Notes: generated from the letters alone by a model not told the origin. Shown: positions 44,159 through 53,064, counted from the first letter of the stretch. The stretch is DNA of 64,000 nt from Betaproteobacteria bacterium (GCA_004297625.1 SCTY01000068.1:186001-250000), one strand, 5' to 3'. Made by a program: numbers and translations.

Positions 44159-44173
44159 ATTGGGGCATCCAAT
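44159..44173. promoter_or_regulatory. Candidate LysR-type operator (ATTGG-N5-CCAAT)
   Basis: A 15-bp interrupted palindrome with five-base arms and five-base spacer lies in the divergent gap between the TPP lyase and the CoA-transferase. The size and dyad are typical of LysR boxes; the LysR at 41483 is the nearest candidate. No binding can be shown from sequence alone. Confidence 0.4.
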
Positions 44174-44219
44174 CAATAAATCGGTCGCGGGGCGGTTTTC
44201 TGCTAGCTTGCGCACCGAC

Positions 44220-45479
44220 ATGAGCCCTGCGTCGGTCGGTGCGTCGACAGCGCTCGCATTGTCGGGAATTCGCGTGCTGGACCTTTCACGCATCCTGGCT
44301 GGGCCTACCTGTACTCAGATCCTGGGGGATCTCGGCGCCGACATCGTAAAGGTGGAGCGCCCGGGCGCCGGCGACGATACCCGCAAATGGGGCCCTCCCT
44401 TCCTGCGTGACGATGAGGGCCACGAAACGAGCGAAAGCGCCTACTATCTATGCGCCAATCGGAACAAGCGCTCGATCGATATCGATGTCTCGACTGCGCG
44501 TGGGCAGCAGCTTGTGCGCCAGCTTGCTGCCGTATCCGATGTGCTCATCGAAAACCACAAAGTTGGAGCCCTGGCGCGCTACGGCCTGGGCTATTCCCAG
44601 CTTAAGGAAACGCATCCACGGTTGGTGTATTGCTCGATCACCGGCTTCGGACAGAGCGGGCCGTACGCCGAGCGCACTGGGTACGATTTTCTCGCGCAAG
44701 GCATGGGCGGCATCATGAGCGTGACTGGCGAGCCTGTGGGGGAGCCGATGAAGGTCGGCGTCGGCATCACCGATGTCATGACGGGGATGTACGCCGCGGT
44801 GGCAATCCTGGGCGCGCTACGCTACAGGGATGACAGTGGACGCGGTCAGCATATCGACCTCGCGCTGCTCGACACGCAGGTTGCCTGGCTGATCAACGCC
44901 GGGCAGTACTACCTCACCTCCGGTGAGGTGCCACCGCGGCTCGGCAACGGTCACCCGAATATAGTTCCGTACGAGGTCTTCCCGGCGAACGATGGCTTCT
45001 TTATCCTGGCCGTCGGGAATGACGAACAGTTTCGCCGGTTCTGCGACTTCGCGGAGATCACCCAAATTGCCCAGGATGAAAGATTCGCCACCAATGCGGC
45101 GCGCGTTCGCAACCGCAGTACGCTTATTCCCTTGCTTAAGGGCGCTACTGCTCGATATTCCGTTGCTCATTGGATCGAGGGGCTGGAGCGCCTGAAGGTC
45201 CCCTGCGGACCGGTCAATCGCATCGATCAGGTGTTCTCAGACCCACAAGTTCGATTCCGCAAGATGCGAGAGACCATGCCTTATAGGAGCGCGATGGGTG
45301 GTACGGTGGACCTGATCGCAAGCCCGATCCGCATGTCCGAAACGCCGGTGACGTACCGGCGGCCGCCGCCGCGCTTAGGCGAGCAGACGGACGAAGTCCT
45401 GCGCGAGCTCCTTGGCGTGGAGGATGATGAGATAGGCTCGCTGCGCCGCGCGGGTGTAATTGGATCAACCACGAGGTGA
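44220..45479 (+). CDS. CaiB/BaiF-family (class III) CoA-transferase
   Basis: 419 residues. The family start GIRVLDLSRILAGPTCTQILGDLGADIVKVE and the catalytic Asp region GYDFLAQGMGGIMSVTG (near residue 160) are present. Class III enzymes move CoA between carboxylates such as oxalate/formate or carnitine. An upstream in-frame start at 44112 would overlap the promoter and is less likely. It is followed by an acyl-CoA dehydrogenase, glyoxalase and AhpD-like gene, so it probably activates the substrate of that dehydrogenase. Confidence 0.93.
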   Translation: MSPASVGASTALALSGIRVLDLSRILAGPTCTQILGDLGADIVKVERPGAGDDTRKWGPPFLRDDEGHETSESAYYLCANRNKRSIDIDVSTARGQQLVRQLAAVSDVLIENHKVGALARYGLGYSQLKETHPRLVYCSITGFGQSGPYAERTGYDFLAQGMGGIMSVTGEPVGEPMKVGVGITDVMTGMYAAVAILGALRYRDDSGRGQHIDLALLDTQVAWLINAGQYYLTSGEVPPRLGNGHPNIVPYEVFPANDGFFILAVGNDEQFRRFCDFAEITQIAQDERFATNAARVRNRSTLIPLLKGATARYSVAHWIEGLERLKVPCGPVNRIDQVFSDPQVRFRKMRETMPYRSAMGGTVDLIASPIRMSETPVTYRRPPPRLGEQTDEVLRELLGVEDDEIGSLRRAGVIGSTTR

Positions 45480-45481
45480 GC

Positions 45482-46726
45482 ATGCTTTTTGACCTTCCCC
45501 CATCGACAAAGGCGTTTCAGGAACACGTGCGCAACGTCGCCCGCACCGAGATCGCGCCCCACGCGGACGAGACCGACCGCAGCGAACAGTACCCGTGGCA
45601 CTGCATCGATGTGCTTAAGCGCGAAGGTTTCATGGGCATGACCATCCCGACGCGGTACGGCGGCAAGGGCGCTTCATACCTTGACGCTGTAGTGCTGATT
45701 GAGGAAATGGCTAAAGCGTGCAGCACCACGGGACGAATCTGCGTCGAATCCAACATGGGGGCGCTCGGCGCCATCATGAAATACGGGAGCGAGGCACAGA
45801 AGCGCCTCGCCGCCTCCCTGTTGCTGTCCGGCGACAAGCCGGCTATCTGCATCACCGAGCCGGAGGCGGGCAGCGCCGCGACGGAAATGACCACGCGTGC
45901 CGATCGTAAAGGCGACCGATACGTCCTTAACGGGAAGAAGCACTGGATCACGGGCGGAGGCGTCTCCCGCCTCCATCTGATCTTCGCCAGGGTTTTCCAT
46001 GACGGAAAGGAACAAGGCATCGGCGGCTTTATTGCCGTGCGCAATCCCGAAAGCGGCGAGCCGAAGGGTCTGGTGATCGGCCGACGCGAACCGGCAATGG
46101 GCGTGCGCGGCATTCCGGAAACCGAGATCCTGCTTGATGATCTCGAGGTTGCGGACGATATGGTCGTCATCCCTCCGGAAGGCGTCCGCAAAGGCTTTGC
46201 GGGACTGATGAGCGCCTACAACGCCCAGCGTGTAGGCGCGGGAACCGTGGCACTGGGCATAGCCGAGAGCGCCTATGAATTGGCTATCGACTACGCTCGA
46301 AAACGCCGGCAGTTCGGACGACCCATCGCCGAGTTCCAGGGACTGCAGTGGATGCTCGCCGACATGTCGATCCAGCTCGCCGCCGCTCAAGCGCTGATTT
46401 ACAAGGCGGCTGCCCGGGCAGGCGACGGTTTTCCGAACAAGCACGATGCCGCGCAAGCGAAGATATTCGCTGCAGAAACTGCCGTTCGCGTTACGAACGA
46501 TGCCCTGCAGATCTACGGCTCCATGGGTTACTCGCGCAATCTGCCGCTGGAGCGCAAGGTCCGTGACGCGCGCATGTTTCCTATCGCCGGCGGCACGGCT
46601 CAGATTCTTCGTACACAGGTGGCAGGTGAAATCCTGGGTATCAGAACGCCCCAAACACGCGACGGCTACCTCAAGCTCGCGGCCGAAGAGGCAAGAGTTC
46701 CGGACGAGAAGCGCGTGAAAATCTAA
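45482..46726 (+). CDS. Acyl-CoA-dehydrogenase family flavoprotein without visible catalytic Glu
   Basis: 414 residues, ACAD fold; FAD-binding ITEPEAGSAATEM and the RQFGRPI region are normal. The usual base of the C-terminal motif YEGT is replaced (IAGGT near residue 375). The alternative position used in isovaleryl-CoA dehydrogenase (LER) reads AQR near residue 244, so neither known base is acidic. GTG 45476 overlaps the upstream stop; ATG 45482 is preferred because GAGG precedes it. It may act as an oxidase, reductase or an enzyme with another base. Confidence 0.88.
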   Translation: MLFDLPPSTKAFQEHVRNVARTEIAPHADETDRSEQYPWHCIDVLKREGFMGMTIPTRYGGKGASYLDAVVLIEEMAKACSTTGRICVESNMGALGAIMKYGSEAQKRLAASLLLSGDKPAICITEPEAGSAATEMTTRADRKGDRYVLNGKKHWITGGGVSRLHLIFARVFHDGKEQGIGGFIAVRNPESGEPKGLVIGRREPAMGVRGIPETEILLDDLEVADDMVVIPPEGVRKGFAGLMSAYNAQRVGAGTVALGIAESAYELAIDYARKRRQFGRPIAEFQGLQWMLADMSIQLAAAQALIYKAAARAGDGFPNKHDAAQAKIFAAETAVRVTNDALQIYGSMGYSRNLPLERKVRDARMFPIAGGTAQILRTQVAGEILGIRTPQTRDGYLKLAAEEARVPDEKRVKI

Positions 46727-47109
46727 TGAGAATCCTCCATATGATGCTGCGCGTCGGCGATCTACATCGCTCGGCGAACTTCTATACCGGGGTGCTCGGA
46801 ATGAAACTGCTTCGCACAACCGATCGGCCGGAGCAGAAGTACTTCCTGGCCTTCGTCGGCTATGACGACGAGAGTCGATCTGCGGTCCTCGAGCTTACGT
46901 ACAACTACGGTGTCGACAAATACGACCTGGGCAGCGCCTACGGGCACGTCGCCATTGAGGTGGACGATGCGCAAAGGCTCTGCGAGCAAGTGCGCAAAAT
47001 GGGCGGCAAGGTCACTCGCGAAGCCGGTCCGGTCAAAGGTGGCACGACGGTGATTGCGTTCGTCGAAGACCCGGACGGCTACAAGATCGAATTCATTGAA
47101 AAGTCCTAG
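46726..47109 (+). CDS. gloA: Glyoxalase I (lactoylglutathione lyase)-like VOC protein
   Basis: 127 residues, the typical GloA length. Hallmarks are LHMMLRVGDLHRSANFYTGVLGMKLLR, ELTYNYGVDKYDLGSAYGHVAIEVDD and FVEDPDGYKIEFIE. The metal ligands are His5, Glu56, His74 and Glu122 by pattern. It converts methylglyoxal-glutathione hemithioacetal to lactoylglutathione. It is coupled to the dehydrogenase (TAATG), so it may act on a pathway hemithioacetal rather than methylglyoxal. Confidence 0.9.
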   Translation: MRILHMMLRVGDLHRSANFYTGVLGMKLLRTTDRPEQKYFLAFVGYDDESRSAVLELTYNYGVDKYDLGSAYGHVAIEVDDAQRLCEQVRKMGGKVTREAGPVKGGTTVIAFVEDPDGYKIEFIEKS

Positions 47110-47119
47110 CCGCCTCTTT

Positions 47120-47800
47120 ATGGATCAGAGCTTCCAGCGCGCCGCTCGACTCGCACCGCTGCCGCTTGATCACCAGCCAGACCTCGAAGGAACGCTTAGG
47201 CAAGTGGAGCTGATCATGGGCTATGTGCCCAACAGCTTCTTGATCATGCAGCGCAGGCCCGCGCTGCTACGGCCGTTGATCGAGCTGCTGAGCGCGGTGT
47301 GGGATCCCCACGGGGAGGTCGATGCCGGCTTCAAGCGCCTGATCGCTCATGTCGCAAGCCGCGCAGCCGGCTGCCAATACTGCATGGCCCATACGGCTGG
47401 TGGCGCGCTGCGCACCGGAGTTCAGGAGCAAAAATTGGCCGCGGTCTGGGAATATCGCACGAGCCCTCTGTTCACCGAGGCCGAAAGGACGGCTTTGGAT
47501 TTTGCGCTCGCCGCGGCTTCGGTACCCAATGACGTTACCGACGACATGTTTGCAGAAATGCGCCGGTACTGGACGGAAGGGCAGATCGTGGAAATCGTTG
47601 CGGTGATCGCCATCTTCGGCTTCTTCAACCGCTGGAACGACACTATGGGCACGCCGCTCGAGGACGAACCGATCGCCGTCGGCGAGAGGTTTCTTGCCAA
47701 AAACGGGTGGCAGATCGGCAAACACAAGAGAACCGTCGTAAGCAAAGAAGCCGGGAGCTCCCCAGCGCGCACAGGCGAGGCCCCGAAAAGCGCGGTCTAA
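47120..47800 (+). CDS. Carboxymuconolactone decarboxylase/AhpD-family protein
   Basis: 226 residues, helical AhpD-like fold. The redox motif C85-x2-C88 followed by H91 (CQYCMAH) is intact, as in AhpD alkylhydroperoxidases; true carboxymuconolactone decarboxylases lack this Cys pair. The ATG at 47120 is 11 bases after gloA. The C-terminal tail of about 25 residues is low-complexity. The stop overlaps the convergent MetF stop by four bases. A peroxide-detoxifying role in the operon is inferred. Confidence 0.85.
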   Translation: MDQSFQRAARLAPLPLDHQPDLEGTLRQVELIMGYVPNSFLIMQRRPALLRPLIELLSAVWDPHGEVDAGFKRLIAHVASRAAGCQYCMAHTAGGALRTGVQEQKLAAVWEYRTSPLFTEAERTALDFALAAASVPNDVTDDMFAEMRRYWTEGQIVEIVAVIAIFGFFNRWNDTMGTPLEDEPIAVGERFLAKNGWQIGKHKRTVVSKEAGSSPARTGEAPKSAV

Positions 47801-48672
47801 GCGATCAGCTCTCGCATCCAGGCGGCGGTGCGCTCGGCGCCGCCGAAGCTGTAAATGTGAACGCCGGCGACGTTGCTCGGCTCGCGGTTGCGCGCGTAGC
47901 GCGCGATCGCCATGACCTGGTTGCGAGGGTCGGTCTGCGTGACCAGCTTGGCGATGCCGGTACCAAGGTTGCGCAGCGCCCGCAGAGAGACGCTGACGCC
48001 GCAGCGCTGCGCGTAGCGCGCGAGCGCCACCGCATCGGTCGGGCCGGCGATGCCGACGTAGATCGGAAGGTCCGGCATGCTGCGCGCAAGCACGGCGCAA
48101 AAATCGATTACGCGCGGCTGGGCGAAGGAAAACTGCGTCACCATGTAGATGCCGAGGCGCTGCTCGCCTGCGATCTCGACCTTCCGCCGCAGCGCCGCTT
48201 CGAGCGCGGGGCGCGGAATGCGCGGGTGCCCTTCCGGGTAGCCGCCCACGCCGAATTCGCGCACGCCGCATTCGCTGAGTATTCCCTCCTCGAGGATCTG
48301 CACGCTGTCGGTGTACGGTCCGAGCGCTCGCGGCTCGTCTCCGCCAATCACCAGCACGCGGTGCACGCCGTATTCGGCGACCGCCTTCTTCAGGAATTCG
48401 CGGAACTCATCCCGGTCGCGGATGCGGCGCGCCGAAACGTGCGGCACCGGATCCAGGCCCGCTTCGCGGACCGACGCCACCGCCTGCAGCGTGCGCGCGA
48501 GCGGCAGCCGAGGCAGCGACGGAATGTAGACGCAGGTGTCCGCGGGCAGCAGCGCGGCGACCTGCGGCGCGCGGTGCAGCTCGCGGGGCGAGATTTCGAG
48601 CGAGCCGGCAGTCACCAGCTCGACGAGGCGGGCATGCAGCCCGAGGTCAGTCGCGCTTGCGGGAAACGACAT
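47797..48672 (-). CDS. 5,10-methylenetetrahydrofolate reductase-family protein
   Basis: 291 residues, MetF TIM barrel. The conserved start reads LEISPREL, then IPSLPR, HVSARR, LVIGGDEP, EFGVGGYPEGHP and ITQFSF-type (VTQFSF). It reduces methylene-THF to methyl-THF with FAD. It overlaps the HTH-methyltransferase gene by 26 bases, which suggests that this MetF paralogue serves a one-carbon step with that protein rather than methionine synthesis (inference). Confidence 0.9.
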   Translation of the reverse strand: MSFPASATDLGLHARLVELVTAGSLEISPRELHRAPQVAALLPADTCVYIPSLPRLPLARTLQAVASVREAGLDPVPHVSARRIRDRDEFREFLKKAVAEYGVHRVLVIGGDEPRALGPYTDSVQILEEGILSECGVREFGVGGYPEGHPRIPRPALEAALRRKVEIAGEQRLGIYMVTQFSFAQPRVIDFCAVLARSMPDLPIYVGIAGPTDAVALARYAQRCGVSVSLRALRNLGTGIAKLVTQTDPRNQVMAIARYARNREPSNVAGVHIYSFGGAERTAAWMRELIA

Positions 48673-50062
48673 AGGACTCGTCCAGGAACCAGAGGCTGCC
48701 GTGCTCCTGCAGCACTTCGCGGGTGGCGTCGAGGTATTGCGTCGTGCGCAGCACCTCGCTCAGCCGCTGATCGTCGATCTGCGCCACGTAGATCGCGGCG
48801 TTCCAGGCGGCGAACAGCGTCGAGGTGCCGATGCTCGAGGAAATCTCGCTCGGCAGCGTGTGCATGTCGTAACGGAACAGCGCACGCGCGTCGGCGTACG
48901 CGTTGAAGTTGTAGTGGCGCGCCTCGCGCCCGAGCTCCGCCTTGGTCGTGCGCAGCAGATCGTGGCGGCTCTGCGTGTACGGGTTCTCGCCCGGCCATAC
49001 CTTCTGGATGATCTCCAGCCCGGGATCGCGACCGTAGGAATGGATGCCGAGCAGCCGCCCGCCCTTGCCGAGCGCGCGCACCAGCGGCGCGACCACCTTC
49101 TGCGCCTTGAATTCGAGCGGCGCGCGCAGCCGGTAAGGCTGCGACGCAATCACCATGTCGTAATCGGCCTGGCCGGCGCCGCGCTTCGGAATGACGTCGT
49201 CCAGCAGGAAGCGGTAGTCGTCGCGGTAAATCACGAGCGCGGTCGGATGCTCGTACACCGGGTTGCCGGTCTTCGGGCTGTGGCCCGCCTGCCAGTTCTT
49301 GGCGAGGAAAGGCTCGAGCGCCGCGATCTGCTCGATGAAGTCGTGCGACGTGGTGCCGGTCAGCGCCGCCTCGTGCCACACCATCGAGGTCGCGGCCGCG
49401 ACGGCGCGCGGCGTCAGCCACGGCGCCTCGGTGTAGTACATGTTCGTCACCACGAGCACCGTGGCCGGGTGCTCGAAGAACCGGTCCGCCATCTTGCGCA
49501 GCGACAGGCGCACGTCCTCGAGGCTGATCTCTTTGCCGACGATGTAGAACGGAATCGTGGGAAAGCGCCGGTGCATCTCGCGCATCACGCGCGCGAGCAC
49601 CGTGCCGTCGCCCATGCCGGCATCGAAGAGGCGCACCGCGGGCGGGCGCGGATGGATGTGCCCGAGCTCGAGGCCCACGCGCCGCGCTACGACCTCCTTC
49701 TCGCTGCAGGTGTTGACGAACAGGAGATACTTCTGCCGGTTGTCGAAGAAGCGGAAGTTCTTCTCCGGCGTTGCCGGCTCGCGCGGCTGCGCCACCGGCG
49801 CCACGGCGCTCGCGCGGATGAGCCGCAGAAGCTCGGGCGGCGCCTCGCCCGCGCCCGCGAATCCGTGCTTCTCGATGAACTGGTTGACCCGATTCAGGGT
49901 CTCTGGGGTGACGCGCGCACCGTCGCGCAGCCGGGAGACGAACTTGCCGTCATTCACTGCGCGCCGGCCGAACGTGGATTCCGCCATGCCCGTGCGGCGG
50001 CAAAACTCGGCGATACTGCCGAGCAGCGTGCCGTCGCGTGCTTCAACAACCGCTTGCTCCAT
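48647..50062 (-). CDS. HTH-domain/SAM-dependent methyltransferase fusion protein
   Basis: 471 residues. The N-terminal 66 residues look like a Cro/XRE-type helix-turn-helix (IAEFCRRTGMAESTFGRRAV, near 17-36). A class I SAM-dependent methyltransferase core follows, with motif I DAGMGDGT at 147-154. The rest of the protein is unusual and not recognised. ATG 50062 follows GGAGGCG. The upstream region has two related palindromes, candidate operators for its own HTH. It overlaps MetF, so regulation and one-carbon use may be linked. Confidence 0.8.
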   Translation of the reverse strand: MEQAVVEARDGTLLGSIAEFCRRTGMAESTFGRRAVNDGKFVSRLRDGARVTPETLNRVNQFIEKHGFAGAGEAPPELLRLIRASAVAPVAQPREPATPEKNFRFFDNRQKYLLFVNTCSEKEVVARRVGLELGHIHPRPPAVRLFDAGMGDGTVLARVMREMHRRFPTIPFYIVGKEISLEDVRLSLRKMADRFFEHPATVLVVTNMYYTEAPWLTPRAVAAATSMVWHEAALTGTTSHDFIEQIAALEPFLAKNWQAGHSPKTGNPVYEHPTALVIYRDDYRFLLDDVIPKRGAGQADYDMVIASQPYRLRAPLEFKAQKVVAPLVRALGKGGRLLGIHSYGRDPGLEIIQKVWPGENPYTQSRHDLLRTTKAELGREARHYNFNAYADARALFRYDMHTLPSEISSSIGTSTLFAAWNAAIYVAQIDDQRLSEVLRTTQYLDATREVLQEHGSLWFLDESYVVSRKRD

Positions 50063-50089
50063 TACGCCTCCTGCTCGGTCAGCATCATG

Positions 50090-50158
50090 GGGAAGCTTCC
50101 CGTGGGACGGCAACCCCATACGCTGCACTGCAAACGTGGGAATGCTCCCACCATTATA
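50090..50158. promoter_or_regulatory. Promoter with twin palindromes upstream of the HTH-methyltransferase gene
   Basis: GGGAAGCTTCCC (50090-50101, perfect) and GTGGGA-ATGC-TCCCAC (50136-50151) have similar GGGAA...TCCC cores, with centres 48 bp apart. On the minus strand a perfect TATAAT (complement of 50153-50158) sits directly before the second palindrome. This is consistent with autoregulation by the encoded HTH. Confidence 0.55.
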
Positions 50159-50168
50159 AATCAACGGC

Positions 50169-51455
50169 TTAGGAGGCGCGGCCGAACAGCAGGTTAGGGA
50201 ACGCCGTAGCGACCCCTGGAACGTAGGTGACGATCAGGAGGACGACCAGGTTCACCGCCACGAACGGCCCCACGCCGCGGGTTATGTCCACCACCTTCTT
50301 GTTGAGGGTGGAGGCCGCGACGAAAATGTCGAGCCCGAAGGGCGGCGTGATCATGGCGATGCACACGTTGACGCCGATCACCATGCCGAAATGCACCGGG
50401 TCGATGCCGAAGGACGTCGCCACCGGAAAAAGCGCTGGCACGAGCACCAGCTGCGCCGCGCCGGGGTCGATGAACATGCCGGCGATCAGGAAGGCGACGT
50501 TGACGATAAGGAGGAACAGGACCGGGCCGGCCCGCATCTGCCTCATGAATTCGAGGATCGTCTCGGGAAAGTGCGCGATGGTGACGAAGTACGCCAGCAT
50601 GCTGCCCGCGCCCAGCATCATGAAAATGATGGCGGTGAGGACCGCGCTGCGCTGCGCGACGTGCACGAGCCCGCGCAGGCCGAGGCTGCGGAAGACCACG
50701 GTCTCGACGAATACCGCGTAGAGCACGCTCACGGCGGCGGCTTCGGTGGCCGTGAACACGCCCGAGTAGATGCCGCCGAGGATGACCACCGGCATGCCGA
50801 GCGCCCAGACGGTCCCTTTCATGGCCTCGGCGGCGGCGCCTTTGCGCTCGGCGCGCTGGTCGACGTCCCGGCGCCATACCTCCCACAGCACCAGCGCGGA
50901 AAACGCCGCGCCGAGAACGACGCCGACCGCGAGGCCGGCGGCGAACAGGCGGCTGATCGAGGTGCCGGTGAGCCAGCCGTAGATGATGAGCGAGATGCTC
51001 GGCGGAATGAGCAGCGCCGTCTCCGCGGCCGAGATGATGAGGCCGACGCTGAAGCGGTCGCTGAAGCCCGCCTCGAGCAACCGCGGATGCATCAGGCGGC
51101 CGAGCGCCGCGACCGTGGCCGGCGCCGAACCCGACACCGAGCCGAACGCCATGCAGGCCGTGATCGTGGCGTGCCCCGATCCGCCTCGGACCGCGCGGAA
51201 GCACGCCTCGGCCGAGCGGCTCAGGAGCCGGGCGATGCGCCCTCCCGCCATCAGCTCGCCGGCGAAGATGAAGAACGGGATCGCGAGCAGGATGCTGTGG
51301 TTGATGCCGCCGATCATCCTCTGCAACAGGATCGCGTCGGGCAGCGAGGCGTAGAACGACTCCTTGATCAGGTAGACCGGCACCGCCAGCACGAGAAACA
51401 GCTCGAAGCCGAGAAACAGCATCGCCGCGGCGACGAGGATCACGACCCAGATCAT
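50169..51455 (-). CDS. dctM: TRAP transporter large permease (DctM)
   Basis: 428 residues, about 12 hydrophobic segments, with the DctM signatures LAIPFFIFAGELMAGGRI (near 58), GSVSGSAPATVAALG (near 105) and MITPPFGLDIFVA (near 365). It forms the sodium-coupled channel with DctQ and receives substrate from DctP. The start overlaps the dctQ stop by four bases. Confidence 0.93.
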   Translation of the reverse strand: MIWVVILVAAAMLFLGFELFLVLAVPVYLIKESFYASLPDAILLQRMIGGINHSILLAIPFFIFAGELMAGGRIARLLSRSAEACFRAVRGGSGHATITACMAFGSVSGSAPATVAALGRLMHPRLLEAGFSDRFSVGLIISAAETALLIPPSISLIIYGWLTGTSISRLFAAGLAVGVVLGAAFSALVLWEVWRRDVDQRAERKGAAAEAMKGTVWALGMPVVILGGIYSGVFTATEAAAVSVLYAVFVETVVFRSLGLRGLVHVAQRSAVLTAIIFMMLGAGSMLAYFVTIAHFPETILEFMRQMRAGPVLFLLIVNVAFLIAGMFIDPGAAQLVLVPALFPVATSFGIDPVHFGMVIGVNVCIAMITPPFGLDIFVAASTLNKKVVDITRGVGPFVAVNLVVLLIVTYVPGVATAFPNLLFGRAS

Positions 51456-51985
51456 GTTCCGCCGCCCTCAAGCCAGGCCGGCGCAACCGGCCGGCGGCGC
51501 GCGTCGCGCAGCCCGAGCAGCCGCAGCAGGAAGCGCAACGCCATCGAGGCGAGGCCGTAGGCGGGCGCGAGGTACAGCACGTAGGTCGGCACGCCGAGCG
51601 TCGGGTTGAGTTGCCCGCTCTCGCGCACGAACCAGGCGAGGCGCAGTGCGACCACCGAAGCGGCGGCGCAAAACGCGAGGCCGACGACGTCGATGAGCGC
51701 GAACAGGACGCGCTCCTGCGCCCGCGCCAGCCGGCCGCGCAGCAGGTCGACCGAAACGTGCCGGCCGACCTCGAGGCTGATGCCGGTGGCGAGGAACACC
51801 ACCCAGATCATCGCGTAGCGCGCCGCCTCGTCGATCCAGGCGATTTCACTCGCGTACGAGGGCGCCAGGCTGCGCACCAGCACGTTAAACGCATACAGGC
51901 CGGTCATGAGGACCAGCAGGCAGGCGGCCGCGTAGCGCTCGGCCAGCCCCAGCGCGTCGGCGAGGCGCTCGACGGCGCGCTTCAG
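51452..51985 (-). CDS. dctQ: TRAP transporter small permease (DctQ), probably starting at CTG
   Basis: 177 residues if started at CTG 51985, with four hydrophobic segments typical of DctQ. The first ATG (51907) would lose the first membrane segment, which is encoded in the same frame (RLADALGLAERYAAACLLVL). No ATG, GTG or TTG occurs further upstream in frame. CTG 51985 overlaps the dctP stop as CTGA, the same geometry as the ATGA overlaps elsewhere. It connects the DctP receptor to DctM. Confidence 0.82.
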   Translation of the reverse strand: MKRAVERLADALGLAERYAAACLLVLMTGLYAFNVLVRSLAPSYASEIAWIDEAARYAMIWVVFLATGISLEVGRHVSVDLLRGRLARAQERVLFALIDVVGLAFCAAASVVALRLAWFVRESGQLNPTLGVPTYVLYLAPAYGLASMALRFLLRLLGLRDARRRPVAPAWLEGGGT

Positions 51986-53010
51986 CGCGTAACGGCCTTC
52001 AGCTGCTTTTCGTACAGGTCGATCAGCGCCTTGCCTTCGGCGCCGGCCTGCGCGATGTACGCATCGCGCGCCTTCGGATAGACGATCGAGCGCAGCTTCG
52101 CGCGCTCGGCTTCGTCGGCGACGCGCACGTTGATGCCGCGCTTCCTGAAGAACTCCAGCGACTTGGCGGCATCCGCGGCCTTGCCTTCCGACACTTCGGG
52201 CGCCACTTCGCGGAACGCGGCCCTGACGACCTCGCGATCCGCCGCGGACAGCCGGTTCATCGCCGCCCGGTTGAACAGGATCACCTCGACGATTGCGCCG
52301 TGGTCGGTCACCAGGAGGTTCTTCTGCACCTCGAAGAACTTCATCTTCTCGATGATGTCGAGCGGATTCTCCTGGGCGTCGATGACGCCGTTCTGCAGCG
52401 CGGTGTACAGCTCGCCGAAGGGCAGCACCACCGCCGAGGCGCCGAGCGCGCTGAACTGCTGGATCAGGATCTTCGAATCCATCACGCGGAAGCGCTGGCC
52501 GGACAGGTCAGCGAGCGAGCTGAGCGGCTTGTTGGAGGTGAGCTGCTTGCGCCCGCCGTCCCAGAGGGCGATCGGCTCGAAGCCGCGCTTGCGGAACGAG
52601 TCGAGCACCGCCTGGCCGAACGGCCCTTCGCGCAGCTGCCGCGATTTTTCCCGGTCGGTCGGGAAGATGTACGGCACGTCGAAGATGGACACCGCCGGGT
52701 CGAAGCCGCCCAGGAACGAGGCCGGCTCGATGACCGCTTCCAGGCCGCCGAGCTGCACGTTCTCGGCCATTTCTCGCGCGTTGCCGAGCTGCGAGGACGG
52801 GAACACCTGGATCTCGACCTTGCCATTGGTGCGCTTCTTGACCAGCTCGGCGGCCTTGACCAGGCCGCGATGCTTGGCCGTCGTCGTCGGGTCCATCGAT
52901 CCGAGCCGCGCGCTGAAATCGGCGGCCGAGGCAGCGAGCGGGCCGGCAAGAAGAAAAGCGGCGCCGATGGCCGCGCGACGCAGCAACGGCTGCAGCAGTG
53001 ACGATCTCAT
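51982..53010 (-). CDS. dctP: TRAP transporter periplasmic receptor (DctP)
   Basis: 342 residues with a signal peptide ending near residue 29 (LAASAADF). DctP features are VQLGGLEAVIEPASFLGGFDPAVSIFDVPYIF, KPLSSLADLSGQRFRVMDSK and LYTALQNGVIDAQENPLDII; the conserved Arg for carboxylate binding is in FRVMDS. It binds an organic acid. ATG 53010 follows GAGGAGGAACC. It is divergent from a TPP enzyme, whose substrate it may import. Confidence 0.93.
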   Translation of the reverse strand: MRSSLLQPLLRRAAIGAAFLLAGPLAASAADFSARLGSMDPTTTAKHRGLVKAAELVKKRTNGKVEIQVFPSSQLGNAREMAENVQLGGLEAVIEPASFLGGFDPAVSIFDVPYIFPTDREKSRQLREGPFGQAVLDSFRKRGFEPIALWDGGRKQLTSNKPLSSLADLSGQRFRVMDSKILIQQFSALGASAVVLPFGELYTALQNGVIDAQENPLDIIEKMKFFEVQKNLLVTDHGAIVEVILFNRAAMNRLSAADREVVRAAFREVAPEVSEGKAADAAKSLEFFRKRGINVRVADEAERAKLRSIVYPKARDAYIAQAGAEGKALIDLYEKQLKAVTR

Positions 53011-53035
53011 GGTTCCTCCTCCTCTCGCAGGCAGG

Positions 53036-53064
53036 CTAACATAAAAAGATCGGTTGGTTATACT
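53036..53064 (+). promoter_or_regulatory. Promoter of the TPP-enzyme gene
   Basis: CTAACA (53036-53041) and TATACT (53059-53064) are separated by 17 bases, and GAGGAGG precedes the ATG at 53086. The divergent dctP start is only about 26 bases from the -35, so the two promoters probably overlap. Confidence 0.5.
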
